Origin: Ustilaginoidea virens
Lineage: Eukaryota > Ascomycota > Sordariomycetes > Hypocreales > Clavicipitaceae
Reading direction: 5' to 3'
Assembly (NCBI RefSeq): GCF_000687475.1
Contig: NC_057317.1
Span: forward strand, 2,852,001 to 2,916,000
Length of the DNA: 64,000 nucleotides
The position numbers and the translations under genes were made by a program. Positions 34,189 through 45,308 of the stretch are shown here, piece after piece. The first letter of the stretch is position 1. Each line of letters begins with the position of its first letter. The notes under the pieces are model-generated. The model was not told where the DNA came from. It worked only from the letters and a program-made list of their open reading frames with translations, and ran no database searches.

Positions 34189-36162
34189 TTAGCAGGCCCT
34201 AAGACCTAGTAACTCGCGGAACCTAGTAAATTTAGGGCCCGGCAGTGGCTTCGTAAGACCGTCAGCAGGCATACTATTAGTAGGTAAATAGGTAATTTTA
34301 ACCAAGCCCAGCTGGGCTTGCTCCCTAATATACCGGAATTTTAATAGCATATGCTTAGTGCGAGCGTGCTGATTAGGGTCGTTAGAATTCAAAATAGAGC
34401 CCTAGTTATCGCAATATAGCGGTATAGGGCGTAAAATATCAATTTCCAGCTCTTTACAAAGGTTAGAAAGCCACTGTACCTCACGGATAGTCTCAAGTAA
34501 TGCATCAGATTCAGCTTCTAAAGTAGATAGCACTACTAAAGAGGCTCGCTTAGAACGCCAGCTAATAGGACCACTATTAATAGTAGTCAAGAAGCCTCCA
34601 GTGGATTTAGAGGTTTCTTTACAGCCAGCAAAGTCGCTATCAGAATAAGCGGTTATAATAGGCTATTGATTGCTTTTAGTAGTACTAAAGCAAATAGCTA
34701 GGTTCTCAGTGCCTTTAAGGTAGCTAAAGCTGCCTTTCGCAGCATTTAGATGTACATTAGTTGCCTTGGACATAAACCGGGAGAGGTATTAGGTAGGAAA
34801 TGCTAGGTCGGGCCTAGTCATCATCATAAGCCACATTATAGTGCCAATAAGGCTCTAATAAAGGCTCTGATCAGTAGGGCTAAGGTCTTTTCCACTAGAT
34901 TCATTTAGAATCCCTGGTTGAAGTGGAATTAGCTGAGGTTTAGTATCCTATAGACCGAATTTAGCTAGGACCTCTGCTATAAATTGGGCTTAGTGTAGCC
35001 ACAATAGACCTTCCTTCCTATTTCGTATAATTTGTACGCCTAGAAAGAAGGAAGCCGGACCGCGGTCTTCAATAGCATAGACCTTATGAAATTTCCTTTT
35101 TAGCTGGTTAATATAAGTTATATTTGGACCAACTAATAGGCAATCGTCAACATAAATAACGATAAAGGTGCTGGTTTGCTTATTATAAAAGACGGCAGCA
35201 TCAGAAGCTAAAGGTAAGAAGCCTTCACTAGAAATCAGGTCTTTTAGCCGGTATTGCCATTCGCGGGGTGCTTATTTTAGCCCGTATAGGGCCTTCTTTA
35301 GTAAAATAGCTTGCTTAATAGAGGGATCAAAACCGGCTTCTTTAAGCAGAGTTAGTAGCCGTTGACGCTGTATATTAGACCAAAGCTTGCTATTAGTTAG
35401 TAGACTTTCCGTAAATTCAAGAAATCCATCAGGGATATCCATATAAATAGTTTCAGAAAGTTCGCTATTTAGGAAGGCGCCTATAAAGTCGATCTGCTCT
35501 ATTTCCCAGTTATTACTAGCAGCTAAAGCCAGTATAACCCTCCAGGTAGGTGGGATAGAGGTAGAGGCATAAGTATGCTGAAAATCCTTTCCTTCGACTT
35601 GCATAAAACCCTTAACCACTAATCTAGCCTTATATTTTATAGGCTGATTATTGGCATCCTTTTTAACCCGAAAAACAGGCCTATTGCGTATAATTTTCCT
35701 ATCAACAGGAACGCTAGACTTAGGAATGAATTGGAAGACTTTAGTATCCAAAAGCTGCTCGAATTCCTTAAATAGTGCCTTTATCCAAAGGTCTTTTTCT
35801 TTTTCAGGGCATCGTAGCACATCCTTCCAGCTATTAGGCGTACCATCAGGGGCCTTTTTAGCTAGCTTACGCTTAGCTGCATAGCAGGAATCCCATATTA
35901 GGTGATATAAATCATAATTAGGGAATAAGTCGGTAGGGCTAGTAGGGTTAGCAGGGCTAGCAGGGCCAACAGGGCCAACAGGGCCAGCAGGGCCAACAGG
36001 GCCAGTAGGGCTAGTAAGGTCGGCAGGAGTAAGGCTAGTAAGGATATCTATAAGGTCATCCTTTGCAGTAGCCGGGGACTATAATATAGGACGGTTATCC
36101 AAGGTAGGACGGTTATCCAAGGTAGCATTAGTATTAATAACGCTAGTATTAGTAGGGTCCGG
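34189..36162 (-). pseudogene. Copia A pol, 3' half (RT and RNase H)
   Basis: The frame continues that of the 5' half (41,524-43,813) once B and one TSD copy are removed. From 36,162 down: a Gly-Pro-Ala collagen-like linker (35,936-36,020), then RT with FRVKKDANNQPIKYKARLVV and QIDFIGAFLNSELSETIYMD, then a YVDD box near 35,140, and RNase H with SDSDFAGCKETSKSTGGF, LSTLEAESDALLE and HARTKH, ending LLGLRAC at 34,189. It is interrupted by stops such as TAA for Gln near 34,790 (PT-stop-YLSRF) and 34,990 (LH-stop-AQF). Catalytic aspartates look intact, so this copy is broken mainly by nonsense changes. Confidence 0.88.
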
Positions 36163-36167
36163 CATGC

Positions 36168-36916
36168 TGTTAAAATCCTATAGTAGCCTACTAGGCTGCT
36201 GGCCTTATGCCCTACTGGCCTACTAACCTTCTGGCCCTTATACCGCCTCTTGGACTTACGGTAGTCTTACCAACCTTAGGCCTTTGCCTTTTACCTTAGG
36301 ATTTTCAGTAGATTATTTACTGTATATCAAGTAAGGTAGGCCTTATTAAAAAAGGTGTGGCATTGCTAAATTAGCGTGGTTGCCTACTAGCGTGGTGGCG
36401 GCCTACTAGCGTGGTGTGGCATTGCTAAATTAGCGTGGTGGCCTACTAGCGTGGTGGCTAGTCCACTAGTGTGGTGGTTAGTTACTAGTGCGGTGACTAA
36501 TTACTAGTGCGGTGGTTAGGGTGGTTGGAAAGGTCGGATATAGCGGGGTTGCTGACGTATCATAGCGAGCATTACGGGGAGCTTTCTTACTGGCTACCTT
36601 GGATGCCTGGGCCCACCCCTCCTTCGTGTATATATAGGATAGCTTTTCCCCTTCTTTCTAGATAGTAGAAGGGTAGCACAATCGAGTCTGTTAATGCACT
36701 ATATGCCTCTTAACTTCTTACCTTCCCTGCGTTTTCTGGTTATCTTATATTTGCCTTGCCTTTACACTTGCCTTGCTTTATAGCACTTGTATAGTCTTAG
36801 GACTTGGTGAAAAATCTAGTATTATACTAAGATTAGTTCACAGGTCGCAGACAGTCTTGTGCCATCTAGCTAGCTAGTAAGGCTCTGCTTTTATAGTGAC
36901 CTTGAGAATTGCAATA
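36168..36916 (+). repeat. 5' LTR of copia B, 749 bp
   Basis: Starts TGTTAAAATCC and ends TTGCAATA. It contains a TATATATA promoter box at 36,629-36,636, and a U3 array of CTAGTGYGGTGG-type units at about 36,380-36,520. Confidence 0.95.
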
Positions 36917-36928
36917 GGTTATGAGCCC
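36917..36928 (+). promoter_or_regulatory. Primer-binding site of copia B
   Basis: GGTTATGAGCCC immediately follows the LTR. It is complementary to GGGCUCAUAACC, which I recall as the anticodon stem-loop of fungal initiator tRNA-Met. This suggests priming by a half-tRNA, as in Drosophila copia. The same 12 bases adjoin the LTRs of A, C and D. Confidence 0.7.
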
Positions 36929-37285
36929 GGGTTTTTACTTCTTTGTTTTTACCCTACCTCTTTTGTGTTCACCCCTTAGTCTCTCTTGCTTATTAGTACT
37001 ACTAATATAGCTATCCTTTGGTATCCTTGGCTTACCCTTATCACCTTTGGCTTACCCTTTGTTACCTACGGCATTACCCTGCGGCAATCAACGGCGTACC
37101 CCTACGGCAACTTACGGCGTAACCTTACGGCACTTTTAGCGTAACCTTACGTTATTTTCGGAGTAACCTACGGCACCTACGGATTTTATAGTGTGATATC
37201 TACCACACTATACCACTGTATAACACCTTTGCACCTAGTGCACAACACCTACTGCACTATACGGCACCTATTATACTCTTCCACT

Positions 37286-37412
37286 TATAGCACTTTTGGT
37301 ACGGCACTTACGGCACCTTTTATATTACGGCACCTATAGCACCTACGTCACCTACGGCACCTACGGCACCTACGGCACCTACGGCACTTACGGCACCTTT
37401 ATATTACGGCAC
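37286..37412 (+). repeat. CACCTACGG tandem repeat in the copia leader
   Basis: About a dozen 9-bp CACCTACGG units (some CACTTACGG), broken by a short ATATTA spacer. They lie in the untranslated leader between primer-binding site and gag start. Equivalent arrays are at about 44,050-44,175 (A), 56,530-56,640 (D) and 60,255-60,360 (C), with different unit numbers. Confidence 0.9.
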
Positions 37413-37650
37413 CATATAAGCACCTTAAATACTAACGCTATATTCTGGACTTGCACAACGCCTACGGCATTTGTGCTTTTATACTGAGACCTACCGCTAT
37501 ATTCTGCGGTTACCTTTTATAGTAGGCTACTAGCCACTATATTTACTAGCTGTCCAGCTAGTTACTCGACTATTTTGCCAGCTATTTAGCTGGTTATTCA
37601 TCTGTTCCTACAGCTATTGGCACCATTTTTAACGACTTTTAACCACTATA

Positions 37651-40650
37651 ATGGCACAGTCTAGGCCTTCCACTTATAAGGCCACTTTGGATTCCAACTC
37701 TAAAGCTCATCTTACTGCACGACTACAGCTAGATATGGACTATATAAAGTCCCAGATGAATACCCTAACTACCCTTATACAAGGCTTAGTTAGTAGGCAA
37801 AATAGTAACGTTCCTACTATTACAATTAGCAAGGAACTAGTAGAGGCTACTAGCCCTACTATCTCCGGTCCTACTAATATGAACAGTAAAGACCCTGTAG
37901 AGGCTATTAGCCCTACTATCCAACCTTCTGCTATTACGACTAGCAAGGACCCTGTAGAGGCTACTAGCCCTACTATCCAACCTTCTGCTATTGCAACTGG
38001 TAAGGAACCTGTAGAGGCTACTAGCCCTACTACCAACTCTCCCGCTATTACGACTAGCGAAGAGCCCGCTATTACGACTAGCGAAAATCCCGTAGTGGCT
38101 ACTAGCCCTACTCCTGCCCCTATAGCTGCTGATACAGAATATCAGAAGCTATTACAGTTAGCCGGCATTTAGCATGTACGGCTAGGGCATATAGGTATTC
38201 AGCTACTTAAAAAGACCTGTGCTAATACCCCTGGTCTTCCTAACCTTAATAAGGTTAAAGATGCTGATTTTCGCTGCCTAGCTTATATTCAAGCTAAGAA
38301 GGTTAGAAAACCTTCTAAAGATGCGATACCTAATCCAGCTAAATGCCTGGATATTATAGAAGGTGATACTTTTGCTATATCACCTATGCTATACAACAAA
38401 CGACCTGTTGCCCTTATATTAGTGGATAGAAAATCCCGATTCCGTTGGCTTTACTTACTGCCTAATAGGGAAGGCACTGTTGTTTTTAAAGCATTACAGA
38501 GCTTTATATAGAGCCTACAGGTCAGATATGGTAAAACGCCTGTTGAATTCCACTATGATGGTGGAAATGAAATCAACAAAATGCTTAGTGATTGGCTTGT
38601 CGAACAGGGTATAACTTTTAATACATCTTGCCCCTATATTCACGAACAAAACGGCCTAGCTAAGCGGTCCATTAGGGTTATAGCTGATAGGCTACGTGCT
38701 ACTATGGCCTGTTCAAGGCTACCATCTAACCTCTGGTCTGCTATAATTACTAGCGTTGTTATGCTAGTAAATATAACAGCTGTTACTAACAGACCTTCTA
38801 GCCCCTATCAGGAGCTACTAAAGGATTACGACCAGATAACACCGGAGCACTACCCTGACCTTATTAACCTTAGGGCTATTGGAGCAGCTATTGAAGTGCT
38901 TATACCACACGAAAAGCGTGTAAAAAGCCGCAAATTAGCGCCCCGTACCGAGCCTGGTAGGCTCCTTGCCACTCTAGGTAATAATACTTACCTAGTCTAC
39001 CTTCTAAATAAGAAGGTTGTTACTAAAACAACCTTTATTACCTTTATCCATCAAAATGAAGGTATAGGCCCTATTTCTAGTGGCCTAGAAGGAGACTTTC
39101 ACAAAGGGCAAAATACAGGTTCAGAGGGGGTATTTAGCAGTAAAGAACCTGCTATTTTACTGGATGACCTAGAAAGCATTCCTGACCCTACTAACTCTGC
39201 TAACCTTACTAGCATTACTAGCACTAATGCTATACCGGATGACCTAGAAAGCATGCCGGACCCTACTAATTTTACTAGCATTACTAATGCTACCCCGGAT
39301 GATATTACTAATACTAATGCCACCGTGGATTACCTTCCTAAGTCAGAAGACTTTATAGGCGCCTTTCTAAATAGCGAACTTTCTGAGACTATTTATATGG
39401 ATATTCCTGATGGATTCCTTGAATTTACGGAAAGTTTACTAACTGATAGCAAGCTTTGGTCTAATATACAGCGCCAACGGCTACTAACTTTGCTTAAAGA
39501 AGCTGTATTTAACCCTTCTATTAAGCAAGCTATCTTGCTAAAGAAGGCCCTATACGGGCTAAAACAAGCACCCCGCAAATGGCAACACCGGCTAAAAGAC
39601 CTGATTTCTAGTGAAGGTTTTTTACCTTTAGCTTCTGATGCTGCCGTCTTTTATAATAAGCAAACCAGCACCTTTATCATCACCTATATTGACGATTGCC
39701 TATTAGTTGGTCCAAATATAACTTATATTAACCAGCTAAAAAGGAAATTCCATAAGGTCTATGCTATAGAAGACCGCGGTCCGGCTTCCTTCTTCCTAGG
39801 CGTACAGATTATACGAAATAGGAAGGAAGGTCTATTGTGGCTACACCAAGCCCAATTTATAGCAGAGGTCCTAGCTAAATTCGGTCTACAGGATACTAAA
39901 CCTCAGCTAATTCCACTTCAACCAGGGATTCTAAATGAATCTAGTGGAAAAGACCTTAGCCCTACTGATCAGAGCCTTTATCAGAGCCTTACTAGCACTA
40001 TAATGTGGCTTATGATGATGACTAGGCCCGACCTAGCATTTCCTACCCAATACCTCTCCCGGTTTATGTCCAAGGCAACTAATGTACATCTAAATGCTGC
40101 GAAAGGCAGCTTTAGCTACCTTAAAGGCACTGAGAACCTAGCTATTTGCTTTAGTACTACTAAAAGCAATCAACAGCCTATTATAACCGCTTATTCTGAT
40201 AGCGACTTTGCTGGCTATAAAGAAACCTCTAAATCCACTGGAGGCTTCTTGACTACTATTAATAGTGGTCCTATTAGCTGGCGTTCTAAGCGAGCCTCTT
40301 TAGTAGTGCTATCTACTTTAGAAGCTGAATCTGATGCATTACTTGAGACTATCCGTGAGGTACAGTGGCTTTCTAACCTTTGTAAAGAGCTGGAAATTGA
40401 TATTTTACGCCCTATACCGCTATATTGCGATAACCAGGGCTCCATTTCGAATTCTAACGACCCTAATCAGCACGCTCGCACTAAGCATACGCTATTAAAA
40501 TTCCGGTATATTAGGGAGCAAGCCCAGCTGGGCTTGGTTAAAATTACCTATTTACCTACTAATAGTATGCCTGCTGACGGTCTTACGAAGCCACTACCGG
40601 GCCCTAAATTTACTAGGTTCCGCGAGTTACTAGGTCTTAGGGCCTGCTAA
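37651..40650 (+). pseudogene. Copia B gag-pol remnant, one frame with two stops
   Basis: From ATG at 37,651 (MAQSRP) to the stop at 40,650 the frame is 1,000 codons long with only two internal stops: TAG at 38,170 for Trp of LAGIWHVRLGH, and TAG at 38,509 for Gln. Order: gag N-terminus; TSPT-rich linker repeats; integrase zinc region (second Cys changed, CLAYIQ); integrase core with VDRKSRF, FHYDGGNE and NGLAKRSI, where other copies read LAERSI; linker; then RT starting abruptly at DFIGAFLNSEL; YIDD intact at about 39,688; RNase H intact to LLGLRAC. Compared with C and D, gag core, protease and RT fingers are missing. The end of the integrase linker is joined directly to the middle of RT. Confidence 0.92.
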
Positions 40651-40761
40651 CTTATACTAACATATTTACTAAGGTTTTTCCTATGTTTTTCCTTAGCACT
40701 TTTTACTGCATTTTCTTTCCCTATCTTTTACACGATTAGCTTGCTACTACAGTAGCTAATC

Positions 40762-40769
40762 AGAGGGGG
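40762..40769 (+). promoter_or_regulatory. Polypurine tract of copia B
   Basis: AGAGGGGG directly before the 3' LTR, the expected plus-strand primer site. The same sequence, reversed, adjoins the 3' LTRs of C and D (for D 51,174-51,181); A has a T-rich variant. Confidence 0.75.
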
Positions 40770-41518
40770 TGTTAAAATCCTATAGTAGCCTACTAGGCTG
40801 CTGGCCTTATGCCCTACTGGCCTACTAACCTTCTGGCCCTTATACCGCCTCTTGGACTTACGGTAGTCTTACCAACCTTAGGCCTTTGCCTTTTACCTTA
40901 GGATTTTCAGTAGATTATTTACTGTATATCAAGTAAGGTAGGCCTTATTAAAAAAGGTGTGGCATTGCTAAATTAGCGTGGTTGCCTACTAGCGTGGTGG
41001 CGGCCTACTAGCGTGGTGTGGCATTGCTAAATTAGCGTGGTGGCCTACTAGCGTGGTGGCTAGTCCACTAGTGTGGTGGTTAGTTACTAGTGCGGTGACT
41101 AATTACTAGTGCGGTGGTTAGGGTGGTTGGAAAGGTCGGATATAGCGGGGTTGCTGACGTATCATAGCGAGCATTACGGGGAGCTTTCTTACTGGCTACC
41201 TTGGATGCCTGGGCCCACCCCTCCTTCGTGTATATATAGGATAGCTTTTCCCCTTCTTTCTAGATAGTAGAAGGGTAGCACAATCGAGTCTGTTAATGCA
41301 CTATATGCCTCTTAACTTCTTACCTTCCCTGCGTTTTCTGGTTATCTTATATTTGCCTTGCCTTTACACTTGCCTTGCTTTATAGCACTTGTATAGTCTT
41401 AGGACTTGGTGAAAAATCTAGTATTATACTAAGATTAGTTCACAGGTCGCAGACAGTCTTGTGCCATCTAGCTAGCTAGTAAGGCTCTGCTTTTATAGTG
41501 ACCTTGAGAATTGCAATA
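40770..41518 (+). repeat. 3' LTR of copia B, 749 bp
   Basis: Same length as the 5' LTR and no difference found by eye, including the private variants AACTTCTTACC and ATTATACTAAG. Confidence 0.95.
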
Positions 41519-41523
41519 CATGC

Positions 41524-43813
41524 TTTCCAGGTCATCCGGTATAGCATTAGTGTTAGTAATGCTAGTAAGGTTAGTAGAGTTAGTAGGGTCAGGAATGCTT
41601 TCTAGGTCATCCAGTAAAATAGCAGGTTCTCTGCTAAATACCCCCTCTGAACCTGTATTTTGCCCTCTGTGAAAGTCTCCTTCTAGGCCATTAGAAATAG
41701 GGCCTATACCTTCATTTTGATGAATAAAGGTAATAAAAGTTGTTTTAGTAACAACCTTCTTCTTTAGAAGGTAGACTAGGTAAGTATTATTACCTAGAGT
41801 GGCAAGGAGCCTACCAGGCTCGGTACGGGGCGCTAATTTGCGGCTTTTTACACGCTTTTCGTGTGGTATAAGCACTTCAATAGCTGCTCCAATAGCCCTA
41901 AGGTTAATAAGATCAGGGTAGTGCTCCGGCGTAATATGGTTATAATCCTTTAGTAGCTCCTGATAGGGGCTAGAAGGTCTGTTAGTAATAGCTGTTATAT
42001 TTACTAGCATAACAACGCCGGTAATAACAGCAGACCAGAGGTTAGATGGTAGTCTTGACCAAGCCATAGTAGCACGTAGCCTATCAGCTATAACCCTAAT
42101 AGACCGCTCAGCTAGACCGTTTTGTTTGTGAATATAAGGGCAAGAGGTATTAAAAGCTATACCCTGTTCGACAAGCCAATCACTAAGCATTTTATTGATT
42201 TCATTTCCACTATTATAGTGGAATTCAATAGGCGTTTTACCATATCTGACCTATAGGCTCTGTATAAAGCTCTGTAATGCTTTAAAAACAACAGTGCCTT
42301 CCCTATTAGGCAGTAAGTAAAGCCAACGGAATCGGGATTTTCTGTCCACTAATATAAGGGCAACAGATCGTTTATTGTATGGTGTGGGTGATATAGCAAA
42401 AGTATCACCTTCTATAATATCCAGGCATTTAGCTGGATTAGGTATCGCATCTTTAGAAGGTCTTCTAACCTTCTTAGCCTGTATACAGGCTAGATAGCGA
42501 AAATCAGCATCTTTAACCTTATTAAGGTTAGGTAGACCAGGGGTATTAGCACAGGTCTTTTTAAGCAGCTGAATACCTATATGCCCTAGCCGTACATGCC
42601 AAATGCCGGCTAATTGTAATAGCTTCTGATATTCTGTATCAGCAGCTATAGGGGCAGGAGTGGGGTTAGTAACCTCTACAGGGTCTTCGCTAGTCGTAAT
42701 AGCGGAAGGTTGGGTAGTAGGGCTAGTAGCCTCTACAGGTTCCTTACTAGTCGCAGTAGTAGGAACGGGGGTAATAGTGGTTTCCTCAGGATCACTATAA
42801 TCAGCAGGGTTAGTAGGGCTGGGGACCTCTACTACTATACTATTAGTATAGTGGCTGCAAGGTTGATGCAGTAGTGGTGTGTCTATTCCTTTCTGTGGAA
42901 GGAAAAAGCCGTATTTTTCGAAGTTAAAAATGCCGATGCATTTACGGCTTGCTGACCAAAGCTGATTTCTAATTAGTACCCCTTTAGCGGCATAGTGCTT
43001 TACACCGCTAATAATGTTAATATCCAAGGTAGGAATATATAGTGCATTCTTGAGCTCTATAATACCCCATTTAGTGGGATTAACGCCCTGTAGCACAGTA
43101 AATCGTGCTGTGCCCCAACCAGTAGGGGAAATAGGGCTACCACCAGTAGTAATTACTGGCTTATCATCCTTCTCAAAATGGTGAAAAGTGGTGAAATACT
43201 TCTTATCATTTACAATATGATAAGTAGAGCCTGTATCGTAAAGGAGGGCATCCTTAGGGGTCCTACCGCCTGATTTAGCACTATAGCTTATATCAGTGGA
43301 TATAGTGGTAGAAGAAGAGGAATAGGATATATTAGTATCCTGGGTATTATAATTGCCTATAATAAAGGACTCGATATTTTGCTGTTTGCTGCTGTTATTA
43401 GAGTCCTGTTCCTTCTTCTTTTGCTGCTTCTTTTTCCTATTATTAGTAGAATTATTCTTGCTGTTATTAGTAGAAGCGGCATTAATAGTAGTAGGGCTAG
43501 TAGCCTCTACAGGGTCCTTGCTAGTCGTAATAGCAGAAGGTTGGATAGTAGGGCTAGTAGCCTCTACAGGGTCCTTACTATTCATATTAGTAGGACCGGA
43601 GATAGTAGGGCTAGTAGCCTCTACTAGTTCCTTGCTAATTGTAATAGTAGGAACGTTACTATTTTGCCTACTAACTAAGCCTTGTATAAGGGTAGTTAGG
43701 GTATTCATCTGGGACTTTATATAGTCCATATCTAGCTGTAGTCGTGCAGTAAGATCAGCTTTAGAGTTGGAATCCAAAGTGGCCTTATAAGTGAAAGGCC
43801 TAGACTGTGCCAT
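41524..43813 (-). pseudogene. Copia A gag-pol, 5' half (gag remnant, protease, integrase)
   Basis: ATG at 43,813 (MAQSRPFTYK). A short gag N-terminus and TSPT linker repeats lead straight to a Lys/Asn-rich stretch, so the gag core seen in C and D is missing. The protease follows (LLYDTGSTYHIVND, near 43,235), then GAG-pre-integrase (GIWHVRLGHIGIQLLKKTC), integrase HHCC with one Cys changed (RYLACIQ), core VDRKSRF and NGLAERSI. A TAG replaces Gln at about 42,251 (FIQSL-stop-VRYG). It is split at 41,524 by B; the frame joins that of 34,189-36,162. Confidence 0.9.
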
Positions 43814-44568
43814 TATAGTGGTTAAAAGTCGTTAAAAATGGTGCCAATAGCTGTAGGAACAGATGAATAACCAGCTAAATAGCTGGCAAAATAGTCGAGT
43901 AACTAGCTGGACAGCTAGTAAATATAGTGGCTAATAGCCTACTATAAAAGGTAACCGCAGAGTATAGCGGCAGGTCTCAATATAAAAGAGCACAGATGCC
44001 GTAGGCGTTGTGCAAGTCCGTATTATAGCGTTGGTATTCAAGGTGCTTATATGGTGCCGTAATATAAAGGTGCCGTAAGTGCCGTAGGTGCCGTAAATGC
44101 CGTAGAAGCCGTAGGTGCCGTAGGTGCCGTAGGTGCCGTAATATAAAAGGTGCCGTAAGTGCCGTACCAAAAGTGCTATAAGTAGGAGAGTATAACAGGT
44201 GACGTACAGTGCAGTGGGTGTCGTGCACTAGGTGTAAAAGTGTTATACAGTGGTATAATGTGGTAGATATCACACTATAAAATCCGTAGGTGCCGTAGGT
44301 TACGCCGAAAATAACATAAGGTTACGCTAAAAGTGCCGTAAGGTTACGCCGTAAGTTGCCGTTAGATACGCCGTTGATTGCCGCAGGGTAATACCGTAGG
44401 TAACAGAGGGTAAGCCAAAGGTGATAATAGGTAAGCCGAAGTTAATAAGGGTAAGCCGAAGATACCAAAGGATAGCTATATTAGTAGTACTAATAAGCAA
44501 AAGAGACCAAGGGGTGAACACAAAAAGGTAGGGTAAAAACAAAAAAGTAAAAACCCGGGCTCATAACC

Positions 44569-45303
44569 TATTGCAATTCTCAAGGTCACTATAAAAGCAG
44601 AGCCTTACTAGCTAGCTAGATAGCACAAGACTGTCTGCGACCTGTGAACTAATCTTAGTATAAATACTAGATTTTTCACTAAGTCCTAAGACTATACAAG
44701 TGCTATAAAGCAGGGCAAGTGTAAAGGCAAGGCAAATATAAGATAACCAAAAACGCAGGGAAGGTGGAAGTTAAGAGGCATGTAGTGCATTAACAGGTTC
44801 GATTGTGCTACCCTTCTACTATCTAGAAAGAAGGGGAAAAGCTATCCTATATATACACGAAGGAGGGGTGGGCCCAGGCATCCAAGGTAGCCAGTAAGAA
44901 AGCTCCCCGTAATGCTCGCTTTGCCACGTATATAATACGTCAGCAGCCCCACTATATCCAGCCTTTCCAACCACCCTAACCACCGCACTAGTAACTAGTC
45001 ACCACACTAGTAACTAGCCACCACGCTAGTGACTACCCACCACACTAGTGGACTAGCCACCACACTAGTAGGCCGCCACCACACTAGTAGGCCCACCACG
45101 CTAATTTAGCAATGCCACACCTTTTTAGCAAGGCCTACCTTACTTGATATACAGTAAATAATCCACTGAAAATCCTTAAGGTAAAAGGCAAAGGCCTAAG
45201 GTAATACTACCATAAGTCCAAGAGGCGGTATAAGGACTAGAAGGTCAGTAAGCCAGTAGGGCATTAGGCCAGCAGCCTAGTAGGCTACTATAGGATTTTA
45301 ACA
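44569..45303 (-). repeat. LTR of copia A (5' LTR in element orientation), 735 bp
   Basis: Differs from its partner at two places seen by eye (AGATAGCAC here versus AGATGGCAC; GGCATGTAG here versus GGCATATAG). Followed by the TSD GGTTG and the LINE. Confidence 0.93.
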
Positions 45304-45308
45304 GGTTG

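Larger units (their letters stand above)
36168..41518 (+). mobile_element. Copia element B (plus), nested in A, non-autonomous deletion derivative
   Basis: 5,351 bp, bounded by 749-bp LTRs (36,168-36,916 and 40,770-41,518) that appear identical, and by TSD CATGC at 36,163-36,167 and 41,519-41,523. Primer-binding site GGTTATGAGCCC at 36,917-36,928; purine tract AGAGGGGG at 40,762-40,769. The internal frame (37,651-40,650) is one reading frame but lacks the gag core, the protease and the N-terminal part of RT. Both LTRs end in TA instead of CA. Identical LTRs mean a recent insertion despite the missing enzymes. Confidence 0.95.
33333..45303 (-). mobile_element. Copia element A (minus), interrupted by copia B
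   Basis: Bounded by 735-bp direct LTRs at 33,333-34,067 and 44,569-45,303 and by the 5-bp TSD GGTTG at 33,328-33,332 and 45,304-45,308. Without nested B (36,168-41,518 plus one TSD copy) A is about 6.6 kb. Primer-binding site GGTTATGAGCCC adjoins the right LTR (44,557-44,568) and a purine tract (AGAGGGGG on the minus strand) adjoins the left one. Its LTRs differ at two positions by eye, both TG versus TA. It sits inside the LINE RT gene. It has lost the gag core present in C and D and carries several nonsense codons, so it is not autonomous. Confidence 0.92.

Noticed and set aside
36380..36520. CRISPR-like spaced repeats in the LTR
   Set aside because: Units are degenerate, directly adjacent, inside a retrotransposon U3, and the genome is eukaryotic.
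37296..37487. Tyr/Gly/Thr-rich small protein (GTYGTYGTYG)
   Set aside because: It is just translation of the CACCTACGG leader repeat of the copia element.
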